Of a stretch of 64,000 bases of DNA, positions 9,606 through 24,288 are shown one piece after another. Position numbers and translations under genes: made by a program. How positions within the stretch are numbered: position 1 is the first letter of the stretch; the number at the start of each line of letters is the position of its first letter. A model generated the notes under the pieces. The model was not told where the DNA came from and ran no database searches. It worked only from the letters and a program-made list of their open reading frames with translations. The stretch comes from Fomitopsis serialis (lineage: Eukaryota; Basidiomycota; Agaricomycetes; Polyporales; Fomitopsidaceae): NCBI RefSeq assembly GCF_022376445.1, contig NW_025954993.1, positions 62,001 through 126,000 on the forward strand, written 5' to 3'.

Positions 9606-12151
9606 ATGGACGTCGACGCGCTCTCCGCCACGCAGAAGGAAGCCCTGGCTCAGCTCCAGGCTATTATGGACGGCGGTGATGCCGACGTCGCAATTGGCGT
9701 GTTGGAAAGTGTCGACTGGGACGTACAGGTGAGTGGTACGTTCTCGTTTATTCTTCAGTCGTCCGCGTTCGAAGCCCGGGTTAGGCATGTACATCTGTCT
9801 GCTGAGACAAACCGTGGCCGCTTGCAATCCCTGTAGTCTGCGTTACTCATGCTTGCAGTGTGGATGTGGCCTATCAGGTCGAGTGACTCACGCTGGGGGC
9901 TCATGCAGATGCCCCCCGTCGCCGAACGGCTGTGCGCACGAGTTGAACCGCCATGCCTTGTGCGGTGTGTCCGCCCGACTCGCACGCACGCGGGCCTGCT
10001 GTCACCTACTGCAGATGATGCAGTCGTGGTGTGGATACAGTTGCCGTGCTGGTACTTCACAACCACGTACGTATGCCCTGCTGAATGTTTGGGCCTTCAT
10101 GCGGGCCGCTCCAGCACTGTCTTATGCCAGTATGTGGCTGAAACTTGAACGTTGCTCATCCAGTCGTGGCGATAGATTTAATGCTTCTTATGACTTGTCT
10201 TCGTGCCGGAAAAAGGGAGTGACATACAATCACCTATCGTCTATTCCTCCTTTTCCTCATCATTTTCTGACCGCAGCGTTATGGATATATCTGATCATGT
10301 TCTCTGTCTGGACAGCGTGCCGCTAACCTAATATTCGAGAACGGAATCCCACCCACCAAGCCGCGCTCCCCGTCACCCGTCTCGCACATCGAAGAATTCG
10401 ACATCGACGACTCTTCCCAAGGCCTCCTAGGCAACAATTCCCGCGGCGGACGCGAGTTCCGGCGCGTGCACCCGTCGTCATCCGGAGCACTGAGCGCACG
10501 ACCTCTGCGCGCGATCCTCGCCGTCCTCACGCTCCCGCTGCGCCTTCTCACGTCCGTGCTCCGTTTCATCTTCCGCATCCTGCGTATTCCATTCCCGCAA
10601 TTCGTGCCCTTTACGTGGTCAAGCCTACAATACCGCCCGCTTGGCCCTGGTTCGGGTGGTGATGGACGCGCGCTGGACCCGAGGGCGCAGGCGGAGCGGT
10701 GGGTGCGCGCACTCGAGGAGGAGACGGGTGCGGTCTGTGTAGGGCGCGCGGGAGCGAGGAGGGCGGAGGCGAAGGCCGGGAGCGTAGCGAGCGGTGCGGA
10801 CGTAGCGGGCCCGTCAAGCTTGACATCGCGAGCGGGCGCGTATGAGGAGGATGGGGGCGAGGGCGTGACGAAGTTCCTGCCGGACTTCTTCCTGGGGAGC
10901 TATGAGGAGTTTGTGAGAACGTGCGAGCGGGGTGCGAAGATTGGGTGCGTGGTGCTCGTCAGCGAGGAGCATGATGATGTGCCAGAGTTCAAGAGGTTCG
11001 TGTTGAATCTGTGTCGTAGTTCTGACTGAGTCCAATTGTTTGCAGGGGCACCTTGACGGACCCGACACTGATCAAGCTCATCCAGGACAACGATATCTTA
11101 GTCTGGGGCGGTGATATCCGGGACAGAGAGGCATGGAGTGGTGCGCCGAATAACGATTCCATACGAGTACCGTCTAACAGACCCGATTACAGCCGCACAG
11201 AAGCTGCAGGCGACGACGTACCCCTCCGTCGCTTTCATCGCGCTCCAGCAGCGCCGGCTGGGAGGCTCCGGCTCGTCGTCAGCACCCGTCCTGACCGTCC
11301 TCTCGCGGCAGCAAGGACCGTCTGTCCCATCAACATCTGCCCCCACTGCTGCGCAGAGCCTCGTCACGCACCTCACCGAGCAGCTGCTCCCGCGCGTCAC
11401 ACCCTTCCTCGCCAAGATCCGTGCCCAAGCAGCGGAGCGCGAGCGCGAGCGGCAGCTGCGCGCAGAGCAAGATCGCGCATTCGAGGAGAGCAGGCAGAAG
11501 GACAAGGAGCGCATCGAGCAGCGCCAGAGCGAGGAGCGGCGCGCCCAGCAAGAGCAGCGACGCCAAATTGAGGCAGAGGCGCGTGCTCGAGACGAAGCTC
11601 GCGCGAAGGAGGAAGCACGGCACGCATGGGAGGCGCACCGCATGGAATGGCGCAAGTACCTCCGGCGCGGGCTCGTTATGCGCGAGCCAAGGCCGGGCGA
11701 AACTGGGCGGGGGAAGACGATGCGGATCGGGCTGCGGATGCCGGACGGGCGGCGGTCGGTGAGGTTCTTTGGCGAGGGCGACACATTGACGGCGCTCTAT
11801 GCGTACGTGGACTCGATGTTCGTGCCCAAGGAGGTCCCTGACAAGGGGGACCCGCTGGGACCCCCGGAGAACGGTGAACCGGGCGAAGCGGGGCTGGTCA
11901 AGGAGATCGAGCGCTCCGGGCGCGCTCCGGAGAAGTGGTGGGCCTTCAAGCTGTGGCTGGCGTACCCGCGGAAGGAGGTCGTGTGGGAGCCCGCGAGGCG
12001 GCTCGGCGACGTCGAGGCCCTGCGAGGAGGTGGGCAGTTGGTTGTGGAGTTGGGTGCGGGTGCGGAGAGCGCGAAGGCGAAGGGAAAGCAACGTGCGTCG
12101 GACGTATTGGCTGGTGGTGAGGACGACGACGGGTACGAGACGGAGGAGTGA
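9606..12151 (+). CDS. FAF2/Ubx2-like UBX-domain protein (Cdc48 recruiter at the ER)
   Basis: Four exons (9606-9728, 10316-10995, 11046-11140, 11193-12151) join in phase to 618 aa. Residues 1-50 form a UBA-like domain (ATQKEALAQLQAIM, VAIGVLESVDWDVQ, AANLIFENG). Residues about 92-125 are a long hydrophobic run (LRAILAVLTLPLRLL onward), the membrane hairpin of FAF2/UBXD8. A thioredoxin-like UAS domain spans about 215-350, with FLPDFFLGSYEEF, LVWGGDI and YPSVAFIALQ. A charged coiled coil (about 385-460) rich in E, R and Q precedes the UBX domain (about 475-595, with TMRIGLRMPDGRR and the final strand LVVELG). The acidic tail ends DDDGYETEE. The family delivers Cdc48/p97 to ubiquitinated ER proteins and lipid droplets. 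The first intron is 587 bp, far longer than all others in the host genes here. Confidence 0.9.
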
Positions 12152-12616
12152 GCGGTGGGCTCGGGATATTTGAGACACGATGTGTCACCGCAGTAGACTT
12201 GATTTGGACGGACTTGTCGCTACACTCGCTATCGTACGTTTCTCTAGTCATAGACAGCTTCCTAGTATCCTTGATCAATCCTCTGAACATGCACTGGCTG
12301 CGAAACCATAGTCACAGTCAAGGGCCGGAGCTCGAGGCCCTTCTCGTCCATGTTGGCTTGATGCTTGGTAGTCCACCCGGCTCGTTGATTTCCAGGAACC
12401 TTTAGTTCGCACTATCATATATGAGTACCTTACTGCGAGAGCTCCTAGCTATAGCCGTTGTTGACTCATCGTACTCCATTCTTTACGCCGATACTTGCTA
12501 TGTCCGGCCGGGACCTCCGCCGGGTTATGTTGCTCGGTAAGTCCAGTACTACGGACTCAAATCCTGGGCTAAATGGTAAGTGGATAAGCAGGTAGCTATA
12601 AACTATAGGGGTCAAC

Positions 12617-12870
12617 CGATCAAGTGGTACCGCCTCGAAGGTGGCACCAATCCCCTCCTCCTCCTCCTCCTCCTCCTCCTCCTCCTTCGGCCAGGCGCCC
12701 AGGCATGAATTCCAGAGAAGACGGGAGGGCTCCGAATCGCACAGTGGGAGGCTCGTAAGAGCAGTGGGGGGGGGGGGGGGCGGTCGGCGAACACAATTGA
12801 ATGGTAACGTACACACCCAGTAAGGCCATATGTATCCAAACTCCGAGATCATAGCTTACAAAAGCATCGC
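12617..12870 (+). repeat. Truncated copy of the repeat that flanks the DUF6535 genes
   Basis: The stretch 12617-12760 follows the order and wording of 33250-33380 and 59520-59645 (the segments reading TCAAGTGGTACCGC, then CCAGGCATGA, then CCAGAG). Bases 12825-12870 resemble 60095-60150. The sequence between these parts is missing, so this is an internally deleted copy 4 kb outside the main array. Confidence 0.55.
12655..12687. repeat. (TCC)n microsatellite
   Basis: About eleven uninterrupted TCC triplets inside the truncated repeat copy. Expansion here interrupts the match to the other copies. Glycine- or serine-rich open frames across it are artefacts. Confidence 0.9.
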
Positions 12871-13151
12871 AAACACTGGCAGCTCCAACAAGAACAAGAC
12901 TATCCTAGTCTCCCCAGGCAGACGTAGACAATTCCTTCAACCTTCGTGCCTCACTTGAGCAAGAGACAGTAAAGAGCGCCGACTCAGAGGCGCGGGCGCG
13001 GCAGCCAATCAGGAGCGCGAGAACGCGTCAGTGGCTGCGTGCGGCGCCACCCCGCACACCTTCCACACCTTCTCCCTCCTTCTCCCTCTCGTGGCCTCTC
13101 CCGGATCCCCTTTGCGATATTCTTCTGGTTTGTGGCATCTACGTGGCGAAC

Positions 13152-15872
<2,721 letters not shown>

Positions 15873-16984
15873 TTTTGCTGTAGCTCGCTGGTAGCGATCG
15901 TTTTGTATGTACGATGGCCTCTGTAGATTTTGGGTGAGGCGTTGTGTGCTAGTACTTGAGTGCCATGACTGTAATGGCAACACGAGGATGTCAAGGTCGT
16001 TCTTCGGTGCGCCTTAGTCTCATACCAAAGACACTCCGCACGGGTGAGGGGTTCAACTTCTCGCAGGCTCACCCAATGCGCCGCGGGCAGCATCGTCGAA
16101 GTCGAGTTCTTATCCGTGAGTACTCATACCTGTTTCTTGTACGATAATGTCGAGAAGCTACTGCGTTATCAAGCCTGCTCTTACTTATAGTAGAGGAGCA
16201 GACGTCACCACGTCTAGTGGCATGCTACCGGCGATCAACGCCTCTTCGAATACCGGCGCTCTCTTGACTTCGGTACGCATGGGTTGTTTCGAATTGCGGC
16301 TGAGCTCGTACTTACAAGGCATGCAGAGTAGGCGCGATCCTGAAGCTGTTTCGCTCATTGACGGTGGTTCGCCCACCTGATAATATACCCGTGATGCGCC
16401 AACAACTGACTTCAAGATATTCCAATGCTATCTTTGGATCCCGTACGACTTCATGCTGACTCTCCGCTGTTTTAAGTACTTGACTCAGACACTACAAGCA
16501 GGCGGCAATCTCGGCGAGACCCTTGAAGATGGCCTCATCAAGGTATGCTATAGTCATCTCTTGTCGTCCGGTGCCTGGACACCAATGCTTCGTGCTCATG
16601 TCCTATTACCGTCAGTCCGGAGGGTATCAGACGCTCAGGATATAAAATAGGGTGTGCATGCTCCCGACGCCTTAGCGGGTCCGCACTTTGAGTCTGTGAC
16701 CGACTGCCAGTGTCAGGTTGATATTAGCAACGCTTCGCTACATACCCAAGACGAACCGGCCACGGCGTTGTCAGGTGCGCTGGTGCTGTCTCGTCTCTCC
16801 GTTTCCTCTCACGCTGACGTTCTATCAGTCCGAACAGGATGCGCTCCTGTCAGATGTCAAGGCATGCGCGATCCCGGCGGCTGGCAACTTAGAAACGCGC
16901 CCTTTCAATGTCGTGTATCGCTACGAAATTATGCGATCACTTACATCTCACAGTGACTGGCATGTGGCATCGACGTTGGTGGCA
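15873..16984. other. Intergenic stretch without a confident gene
   Basis: About 1.1 kb downstream of the helicase. A stretch at 16405-16542 reads as a possible exon with the core IFQCYLWIPYDFMLTL, ending at a GTATGC donor, but I find no partner exons and do not recognise it. Otherwise nothing is seen. Confidence 0.35.
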
Positions 16985-17194
16985 CAGAGGTGGCGAGATG
17001 GGGATGGCGAGAGGGGTGAGCGATCCCAGAGCAATAGAGGGGCGTTGGGTGTGTTGATATGAAGTGGGAGACGGGGACGTAGCTGGCAAGCGATCAGACA
17101 GGGTCGTGCGTGAGTACTCGAGACCCAGTTATTCAATAGCCTAAACGGTGCCACGCGTGTCCTCACGAATCCCGTCCGTGCGCGTCCCAGCGTC

Positions 17195-18300
17195 CTCGAC
17201 GAGCTCAATTGGCGCCGGGCAACATTTCTACTAATAACTTAGTTTCCACTCCCCGCGACCCTCAATCGACATCGCAACTTCAGCTGCACACGCATCGCTC
17301 TGGTCGCACGCAGGAACACGCCACTGCTACAAGAACGGGCGCATGACGCGCGGGACGCTAGGCTCAGCTGACGTCACACTTAACGCCGCGGGATCGTCCT
17401 GGACAACGCATGCCTCCCCGCCTTCGTGCGCATACACACCGGTGGAACCCCTAGTCTAGGTGGTCCAAGTCGAGGAGTCGGATGACGTCGCTTGAGCTCC
17501 CACCTCCAGTGACTCCGAGGCCTCCTGCAGGCGGTACGTTCTGTCTCGTTCGTCTACAGTTCGTGTTTCCCTGCCTCATTACAAATCCCTTTCGTTGTAT
17601 GGATTCGCTTCTTTATCCTTCAATGTCAACTCATCCGCGAGCGCCGCCCAGCATCCGCCTCCTCGGCTGAACCGGCTGCACGCTCGACAGTTGCGTCAAG
17701 TGGTCCCGCGTCGAAGGCGGCGCCCTGAGTCCGCCAGGTGTCCAGGCACGGGTGCATGAGTTCCAGAGGAGACAGGAAGGCTGCGAGTCGCCGCATGCGA
17801 GGCTCGTGAGAGCGGGAGGTGGCAAGTGACCGAGGGACGAGACTACGGTATGCTTATATTATAGCTTCATGCCTGTCTACGCAGATGCTGGTGCAGCAGT
17901 GACCGACGCACGTCCGTCAGCCCGACGCGACGTACGATCATTGCTATCTCATGGGTAGCATACAAGACTGCGGATATTGTCTAGTGGACGCGGCGGCACA
18001 GATTGTAACGGCTCCGCGAAGTATGTTCGTCACTCACAATATGATTCCTGCTCATTTATATCCGCACTCGCTTGTCGCACACTGCTCGACGGAACACGGC
18101 GCGTTATATTGATATGCGAGAGTCCAACAGCAAATCCAAGGCAGACGTATGGGAGGTGAATCGTACCGAGCACGCAACACGATACAAACAATGGACAGCA
18201 ACACCCCGCTCGTGGAAACCCCAGGCAATCCAGTCGGCGAACACAAGCGTACCGTAGAATATTCAGTAAGCCATATGAATCAAGACCTCCGAGTCCATAG
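17195..18300 (+). repeat. Gene-flank repeat, copy 1
   Basis: Non-coding sequence 3' of the DUF6535 gene, repeated at 32765-33860 and 59020-60150 and as a fragment at 12617-12870. The most conserved part, 17480-17660, contains ACGTCGCTTGAGCTCC and a GT...AG-like interval in all copies. Frames across it are disrupted by different stops in each copy, so it is not annotated as a gene. Confidence 0.65.
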
Positions 18301-18546
18301 CCGACACAAGCCTATCACGAACAGCCGTAACGAAAGAGGAACATACGAGACATCAGCCCGTCGCGATCCAAGAAGCTGTTCGTGCACCGAAAGATCCGTC
18401 TATCACCGTCACGGTTCGTCAAAAATCGACTCACACTGCCCGCCTGCGATGAACATCGACGTCAGCATTCGACGACGAACATTGTCTATCCAGCAGCACA
18501 CGACGTACACGTCCGTTGTCGATACCACAATCATCCCTCCTCCTCA

Positions 18547-21500
18547 TCAGCCGCTGTTTGCGTTCTGGCTGGCCGACTCGAAATGCGACTCGGACGGTTG
18601 CGTAGGTGTGTCGCCCGGTGCAGCTAGTCCCTCCTGACTCGGACCCGCGTCGCCGCCTTGATGTTCATCTGCGTGTTCGGTCGCGCCTACAAGTCCGCCC
18701 TGACAACCCTCGTCCGCGTCCGCGCCGTGCTCAGCTACTCCGCGTGCGGCACCCGAGTCGTCTGCGTGCGGGTCTTCGTAGTCTAGAGACTGCACTGACC
18801 CAGTCTGGGCCGCGTCCTGCCCTTGCGGCGGTTCGTCGACCGTTGTCGCGGTCACCGGCGGGGCCCCGCTGACGGCTGGCGGTGCGGCGTCCGTAGCACC
18901 GGGTGCATCTTGTGTTGCGTTCGTATCAGCCCCAGCGGCCCCCTTCTCAGCGTCCGGTTCCTGCGCTGCAGTCCCTCTGAGCTTCCGCCAGACGTCACGG
19001 CTAGAGAGATGATCAGCGACGATTGAACGAGTGGAGTGCAAAGTTCATCGCTTACATGATCTGCATTATAGGTCGCTTCGGACTGTTCATTCGCGACTCC
19101 GGTGGGTCCTGCTCGTCCCCAGCTTCCGATGTAGGCCCTAGGACTGCCGCCTGCAGGGAGTCGACACGTCGATCGTCTTCACTCTGGGGCTCATCTGGAG
19201 CGCATTCGAGCCATCCTTCCCTGTTGTAAGTGTCAGTGTGTCTTGGACATTCTGAGCGTCGAAGATGACTGACCAGTTTTTCCGGTCTAGCCCATGATCT
19301 TGTTCTAGGCGCCCTTGTGTCCTACCCACGTACACTCGCAAGAAAACGCAGAACCCTTGGACCGTCCATGGCGGCGTCCATACATCGCATCCCAGCAGCC
19401 ACTGGAGTCGCCGCGCGATGTGATTGGTCGACATCATGGCATCCCGGCGAATCTCGGTCGTGCTCAAGGGTCCATAGATGTCGTCGTCGGTCATGCGATT
19501 CAACACCCAATCGAGTCTGTATACGGCCGCAGGAGGGAGGCGTTGCACAGCGTCCTTCAGCTCCTTGCGGCGGAGGGTAGCCAAGTGCTCGTCGAATTGG
19601 CGGAGCATGTCGGCCAGGTAAGCTCCCCTCGACTCCTCGGCTGGCAATGTGTGTATGTTTTGGACGGACAACCTGCATATGGCCAGAACAGTTGTCGTTA
19701 TTTGAATGATGGATACAGGGTCGCGGTATGCGTATACCGCCGTGAGTGCAGTCTGCACGCATTCCCAGTCTATGCTGAACTTCAGCTTGTGCCCCTTGTG
19801 GATGAAGTGGATGGTTGACTTACTTTGAACGTCGCGCAGCCGATATAGCTCGGTGTGCCGCGCATAGTCATACGTTCTCGCCTGCCCAATCTCGGAATGC
19901 CAGAACTCGTGCCCACTGTCCTCCGCGAGGAAGTCGACCGGCATGTAAATGTTCTGTACAACATCCAATGTGGCCCTTCGTTGTTCCGGGGACAGTTGAT
20001 TGCGTAAATGCTGAAACAGAGTCATGCAGGCCTTGGTTCCATCGGCGAGAAGCATAGCACGGATAAGTCCAGCTAAGCACTGACGGTTTGAGTCCCGGTC
20101 AAGAGGGCTGTTATCAAGTTCTTTAAACGTGCGAGTGAACGTGTTCAGCACCATGCGACCTATCGAGGTGATTGCGGTCCTGAGCGAGTCGTCATGTTGC
20201 ATTGAATTACCGGATGCTGGAGATGAGGGCCCACTGGCAGACGCGCGTGGATCGAAGTACTGTCCATTTGACAAGATCGTGAACAGAACTTCGCCCATTG
20301 CCATCACACTTTGATCGCGCAGGCGCCGGAGAGAGGAGGCGGAGGGGGAGAAGAACTCCAAGAGGTCAATGTGCGACTCTGTGTCATCCCGGCTCAAAAC
20401 CTGAAACAGCAACATGCACACCTCGATCCCGTCGGCGAAAGGTATGGCGGGGGTAATTGTAATGAAGGCGCAACAGATTGGGTCCAAGTTGGGAGGCTTG
20501 TTGCCAAGTTTTGTCAGTGCTCGAGTGAACGTGTCCGCCACCATGCGGCCTATCACGCCGGTAGCGGTGCTGTTCAAATCGTCAGATAGCAATTGATTAC
20601 CAGGAACTGGACGAGAGGGCCCAGACGCTCGTGAATGTGAATCCTCTCGTTTCGACAAGGCGGTAGCAACAGTTTGACCTATATCCGTCACGTTCTTGAC
20701 TGCTTGGGCGATAGGCATCGCTCGCACGCAGGTTGCCATCGCGCGAAGGACGTCTGTGTCCTGTGCAATGTGATAGATGTCCGAGAAAAGGGACTTTTCT
20801 TCCTTGGGGGTATCACCGGGCCTGGTACGCAGATATAACTGTTCATGCGCCAGCCAGTTGGATGTCGACATGAGACTTCGTACAAAAACAAGATCACTCT
20901 GGAGGATATCTAATGGCGTTATCAGTCACCACTGCAACCTCCGGATCTTCCGCAGTCACAGTGCAGGTCTCACTCACCGCGAAGATGCTCCCGGCTGGTC
21001 AACCCTTTCAGAGACAGGATGGTCTTGCTCGTGGCAATCTTCCACTGGCAAAGCACTCCCCAGGATCTGGACATGAAAGAGCCCGTGCATTGCCAAAACT
21101 CTGCAAAACAGCTAATAGGGGATAGGCACAGCTGGAGCAGCTGGCCAAGGAGCCACCGCGCCCGTCTGCAGGCCTCACATATCCACCATGCTTGGGGCGA
21201 CTTGTAAGGACTGTAGTGAACCAATGCGGGAGCAACGGAAGTGAATACCAGAAAGACTAGCAAGATGCCGACGAGGACCGTGCTCAGGACGGCGATGTCG
21301 GGTCCGAGCACCCACAGATAGCCCACAATCCCAACGAGGAATAAGATGAGAGCCACCTGCAACAGGCAGGGGAGGAGGCTGACGATGCCCTCCACCCCCC
21401 ACCGTGTGAGGGCATCCCGACGGAGTTGCCAGGTCCGAACCTTCTGTTGCGTAGTTCGCAATCCCGATTGCTCCGCGTGGAAGTTCAGCCATTGGTTGAC

Positions 21501-22537
21501 AGCCAGAGCGACTGAGGCCGAACCGAGGCTGAGGACCAGAGAAGCGAACCACAGGGTAGCGATCCATCGAGGTGCAGGGGGTGCAGAAGGGAAGGTGCTC
21601 GCAGGTGCAACATCGGGGTTGCTAGACGTATTGCCGAGCTGCTCTGAAATGCGCTCGAGGATGACCGTGTTGAAGTCAGGCGGTGGCAGCAGAATGGCGT
21701 AGTATGCTCCAACAAAGGCAGTGAGGACGGCGGAGAACAGACCCGCCTACAGGTAGATCAGCATCGACTCGTCACATTGCACATTGATAAATACATGGAC
21801 ACGACTTACGAAGACGAGAAGTGTACTGATTTCGTTCCGCCATCGTTCTATACGCTCCTTTTCGTAGGACCAGACCTCTTTCGCTAGCACCGGCCACGCG
21901 TCTTCTTGCTTTTGCGGGTCCAGCGGCTTCAGGTACTTCTCGAATACTTTCTCCAAGGCAGTTTCATCCATCACGGCCGGCGGTGTTTGCGGCTCCCGTG
22001 CCGTCATGAACCTCTCGAATACGTTATTCATAATAGTCTCCATTTCCGACGCCGTTATCGGATCCTTCGCCGAGTGGTCTGCCGACTGAGACGAATGCTT
22101 CGTTCCACTGGCATCCGACCGCTCATTCAAACCGTTCTGACGATGTATGTCAGACCTTGACACGCAGTTGAATGGTCGCTTAATCACGCTCACCTCATTT
22201 GTACCTGCAGGCATGGTGTCGTGGGGCGACGAGGAGGCTCCCGCAGTGCCCGCGCCGACCGGGTTGGATGCCTGTGTAGACAGGTAAGGGATCCTGTTCG
22301 CCGTTCGATTGTGCTGATACTCACTGGAAACTCAGTGTCAGGGCCGCCGTTTTTGCCAGAGCTCGTTCGACGCATGTTGTTATTCGGTGACGACGTCGCA
22401 TTGAGGTCGGGAATGTTAGCGTATCCTCCGGGAACTGAGTGCACCAACGAATCCTACGTTCCACGAACACAGCAGACTCAATCAGCTTTCATATTGTACC
22501 AGTGACTAAAGACGATGCGCACCTTGGTTGCGCTCAT
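18547..22537 (-). CDS. DUF6535 membrane protein, paralogue A (1190 aa)
   Basis: Eight exons on the minus strand (22537-22523, 22453-22325, 22271-22194, 22136-21810, 21746-20978, 20909-19274, 19220-19056, 19000-18547) join in phase. A disordered N-terminus (residues 1-110) and a helical pre-domain ending ERWRNEISTLLVF lead into the DUF6535 region with four membrane segments: AGLFSAVLTAF, WIATLWFASLVLSLG, LLPCLLQVALILFLVG and STVLVGILLVFLVF, closed by YSPYKSPQAWW. A soluble, mostly helical part of about 550 residues follows, then an acidic, Ser/Pro-rich tail. The intron 19221-19273 (GTCAGT donor, CTGAC branch site) is placed because only its removal keeps the tail frame that all three paralogues conserve. 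The function of DUF6535 is unknown. Between exons 5 and 6 this copy differs completely from B and C. Confidence 0.8.
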
Positions 22538-24250
22538 GACAGCGTCGGATGGTGATCAGTCCAGTGCAAAGAGATGGAAGTGGGCGGAGAGAGCGAGCGG
22601 ACGAGGCAGAGCGCAAGAGGGCTAGCTACATATGGCGAAGGAGGACGCGCAACCTCATGTAGCTAAGGGTGGGGGACACGCATTGAACGACTCGGAGCTG
22701 TCCACAGAAGCGCACCGAGGACTGCACGTTGACGACGCGAGGACGCACGCCACCGAGTCCGAGCCAATGCACCGTTCAGTGTCGAGCCCGCAAGGATCCG
22801 GACGCTCACTGTGATATGAGAGGGAAGGGTACATGCCATTTACGCGATAACATGGTGACGCTGTTACGGATTATATGGTTCCGGCGGCGACCAATGTACC
22901 TACAGGGAAACAACGAGTGGACAATGGCCTATGCGTGGTCCTCATGAACGCGGAACAAACGGTGAGGGGCTGTATGCGTACCATGTGTCCGTGAAATTGA
23001 CAATAAACATCAATGGGAGCTTGCTGGAGTCGTCTCATTTAGCGTCAGCAAGGGGTTCCCGTCGAGACGGAGGTATAGAAGCTGTCAGGTGTGGTCGTAA
23101 GCATGTTCGCCTCGCAAGTGTGCAAGAGACCATGTGTTCCCAATGAGGCACATTGGAACACTGGTAAGTATTCGGAGCCTACATAGCGCGACAGCACTGA
23201 TTTCGCGCCGACTGGTCCACCACACATCGCTAGTCACTCACCAGTCATATTCGCAGCCAATATGATGTCGGGCAGCAGTAGGCTTGTGCGGCGGGGGATC
23301 ACTGGCCCATCGGCCGGGAATGAGACAACCGCGCGCCTGTCGGGACATTTGTATCAGTGTTCCCTCATAGTGACAGTTATGCGCACGGCGCTGGAAGAAA
23401 GCTCGTAAGTAATCAATGCTGGTTCGACGCGGCATTAATGACAGTAGTGTTCGAAAGAGCGCACCGCCGCCGCTGCGGCCGTCGCTTCAATCTGTTCGGC
23501 GAGCGGATGGCATATTCTGGCATGAACCTTATCGTGGGGCTTCCATGGTGCGTGTCGCCTTGGACATTCGTCGCCATATAGCGAGTGTTCCCGAATACAT
23601 CAGACTACGCGCCACTGGGGCCCTGACGTGTAGAAGGTACTAGTTAGATAGTTCCTTGAATAGAAGCTTTTACCGGGCTAACCTCGTACGTAGGTGTCCC
23701 GTGTAACTTATGAAGTGCGGCTGCTCAATTGCTTGCTGAGGATCGCAAACGTGAGCAGGAAGTCAGCAATGTGTCGGGGACCACTCACGCCGAACAAAGA
23801 AACCCGTGCCCCTGCTGCTGTTGCCAAAGCCTCGAGTGTGTGGCTCGGAAGTCGTGTCAAAGGTCCAAGGTGACATCCACCTATGGAGTCTGTAAGTAGT
23901 AATTGGTTGGTACTTGGGAGGGTGAAATGAGCGGCGACAAGCTCCGGGCGTTCGATGTCCCGCCCGCATGCCTACTTACGCGAGACTTCGGAGGAGGCTT
24001 GAAGCGGGGTGTGTACCCTGGTCCCTATGCGCGTGTTGTGCGTGTTCAGAGAAATTGTACGTACCGCGAGGCAAGCGGGGAGACCGCCCCCCTCTGTCGC
24101 GGTCAGAGAGGGGCCTGTCTCAGACGCAGTGGCGGCAGTCCGAGTCACGGTGGCTGTCATGATTGCTGTCATGTCCGATGAGTAATCAGCATCCGCGGGG
24201 CGCCTAAGATCACATCTTCACCAGTCGCTGCCAGTGCGCGTGTCTCTGCT
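22538..24250. promoter_or_regulatory. 5' flank of paralogue A, shared with paralogue B
   Basis: About 1.7 kb upstream of gene A with no supported coding sequence. It is similar to 37599-38558 plus 42004-42384 plus 49446-49700, that is, the 5' flank of copy B once two insertions are removed. The conservation may only reflect common descent. No TATA box is obvious near 22560-22640. Confidence 0.5.
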
Positions 24251-24288
24251 GCTGCTGCTCCTCGACTGCTCATCGCTACTCCGCAGTA

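Larger units (their letters stand above)
12152..13151. other. Intergenic region with repeat fragment and microsatellites
   Basis: One kilobase between the FAF2-like stop and the helicase start. It contains the repeat fragment listed at 12617-12870, a (TCC)n run at about 12655-12687 and a poly-G run at about 12767-12780. The rest has no coding signal. The last 150 bp must include the helicase promoter; a pyrimidine-rich stretch lies at 13058-13090. Confidence 0.5.
16985..24250. repeat. Duplicated unit A (flank repeat plus DUF6535 gene)
   Basis: First of three diverged copies of a large unit. Bases 16985-17190 resemble 30110-30330 (in X1) and 56366-56590 (in X2). At about 17195 the match jumps to the segment found at 32765 and 59020, so about 2.4 kb of spacer is deleted in this copy. 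Bases 17195-18540 match the 3' flanks of copies B and C, 18547-22537 is the gene, and 22540-24200 matches the 5' side of copy B (for example 22560-22680 with 37618-37735). By eye the identity is about 75-85 percent, so the duplication is old. Confidence 0.7.
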
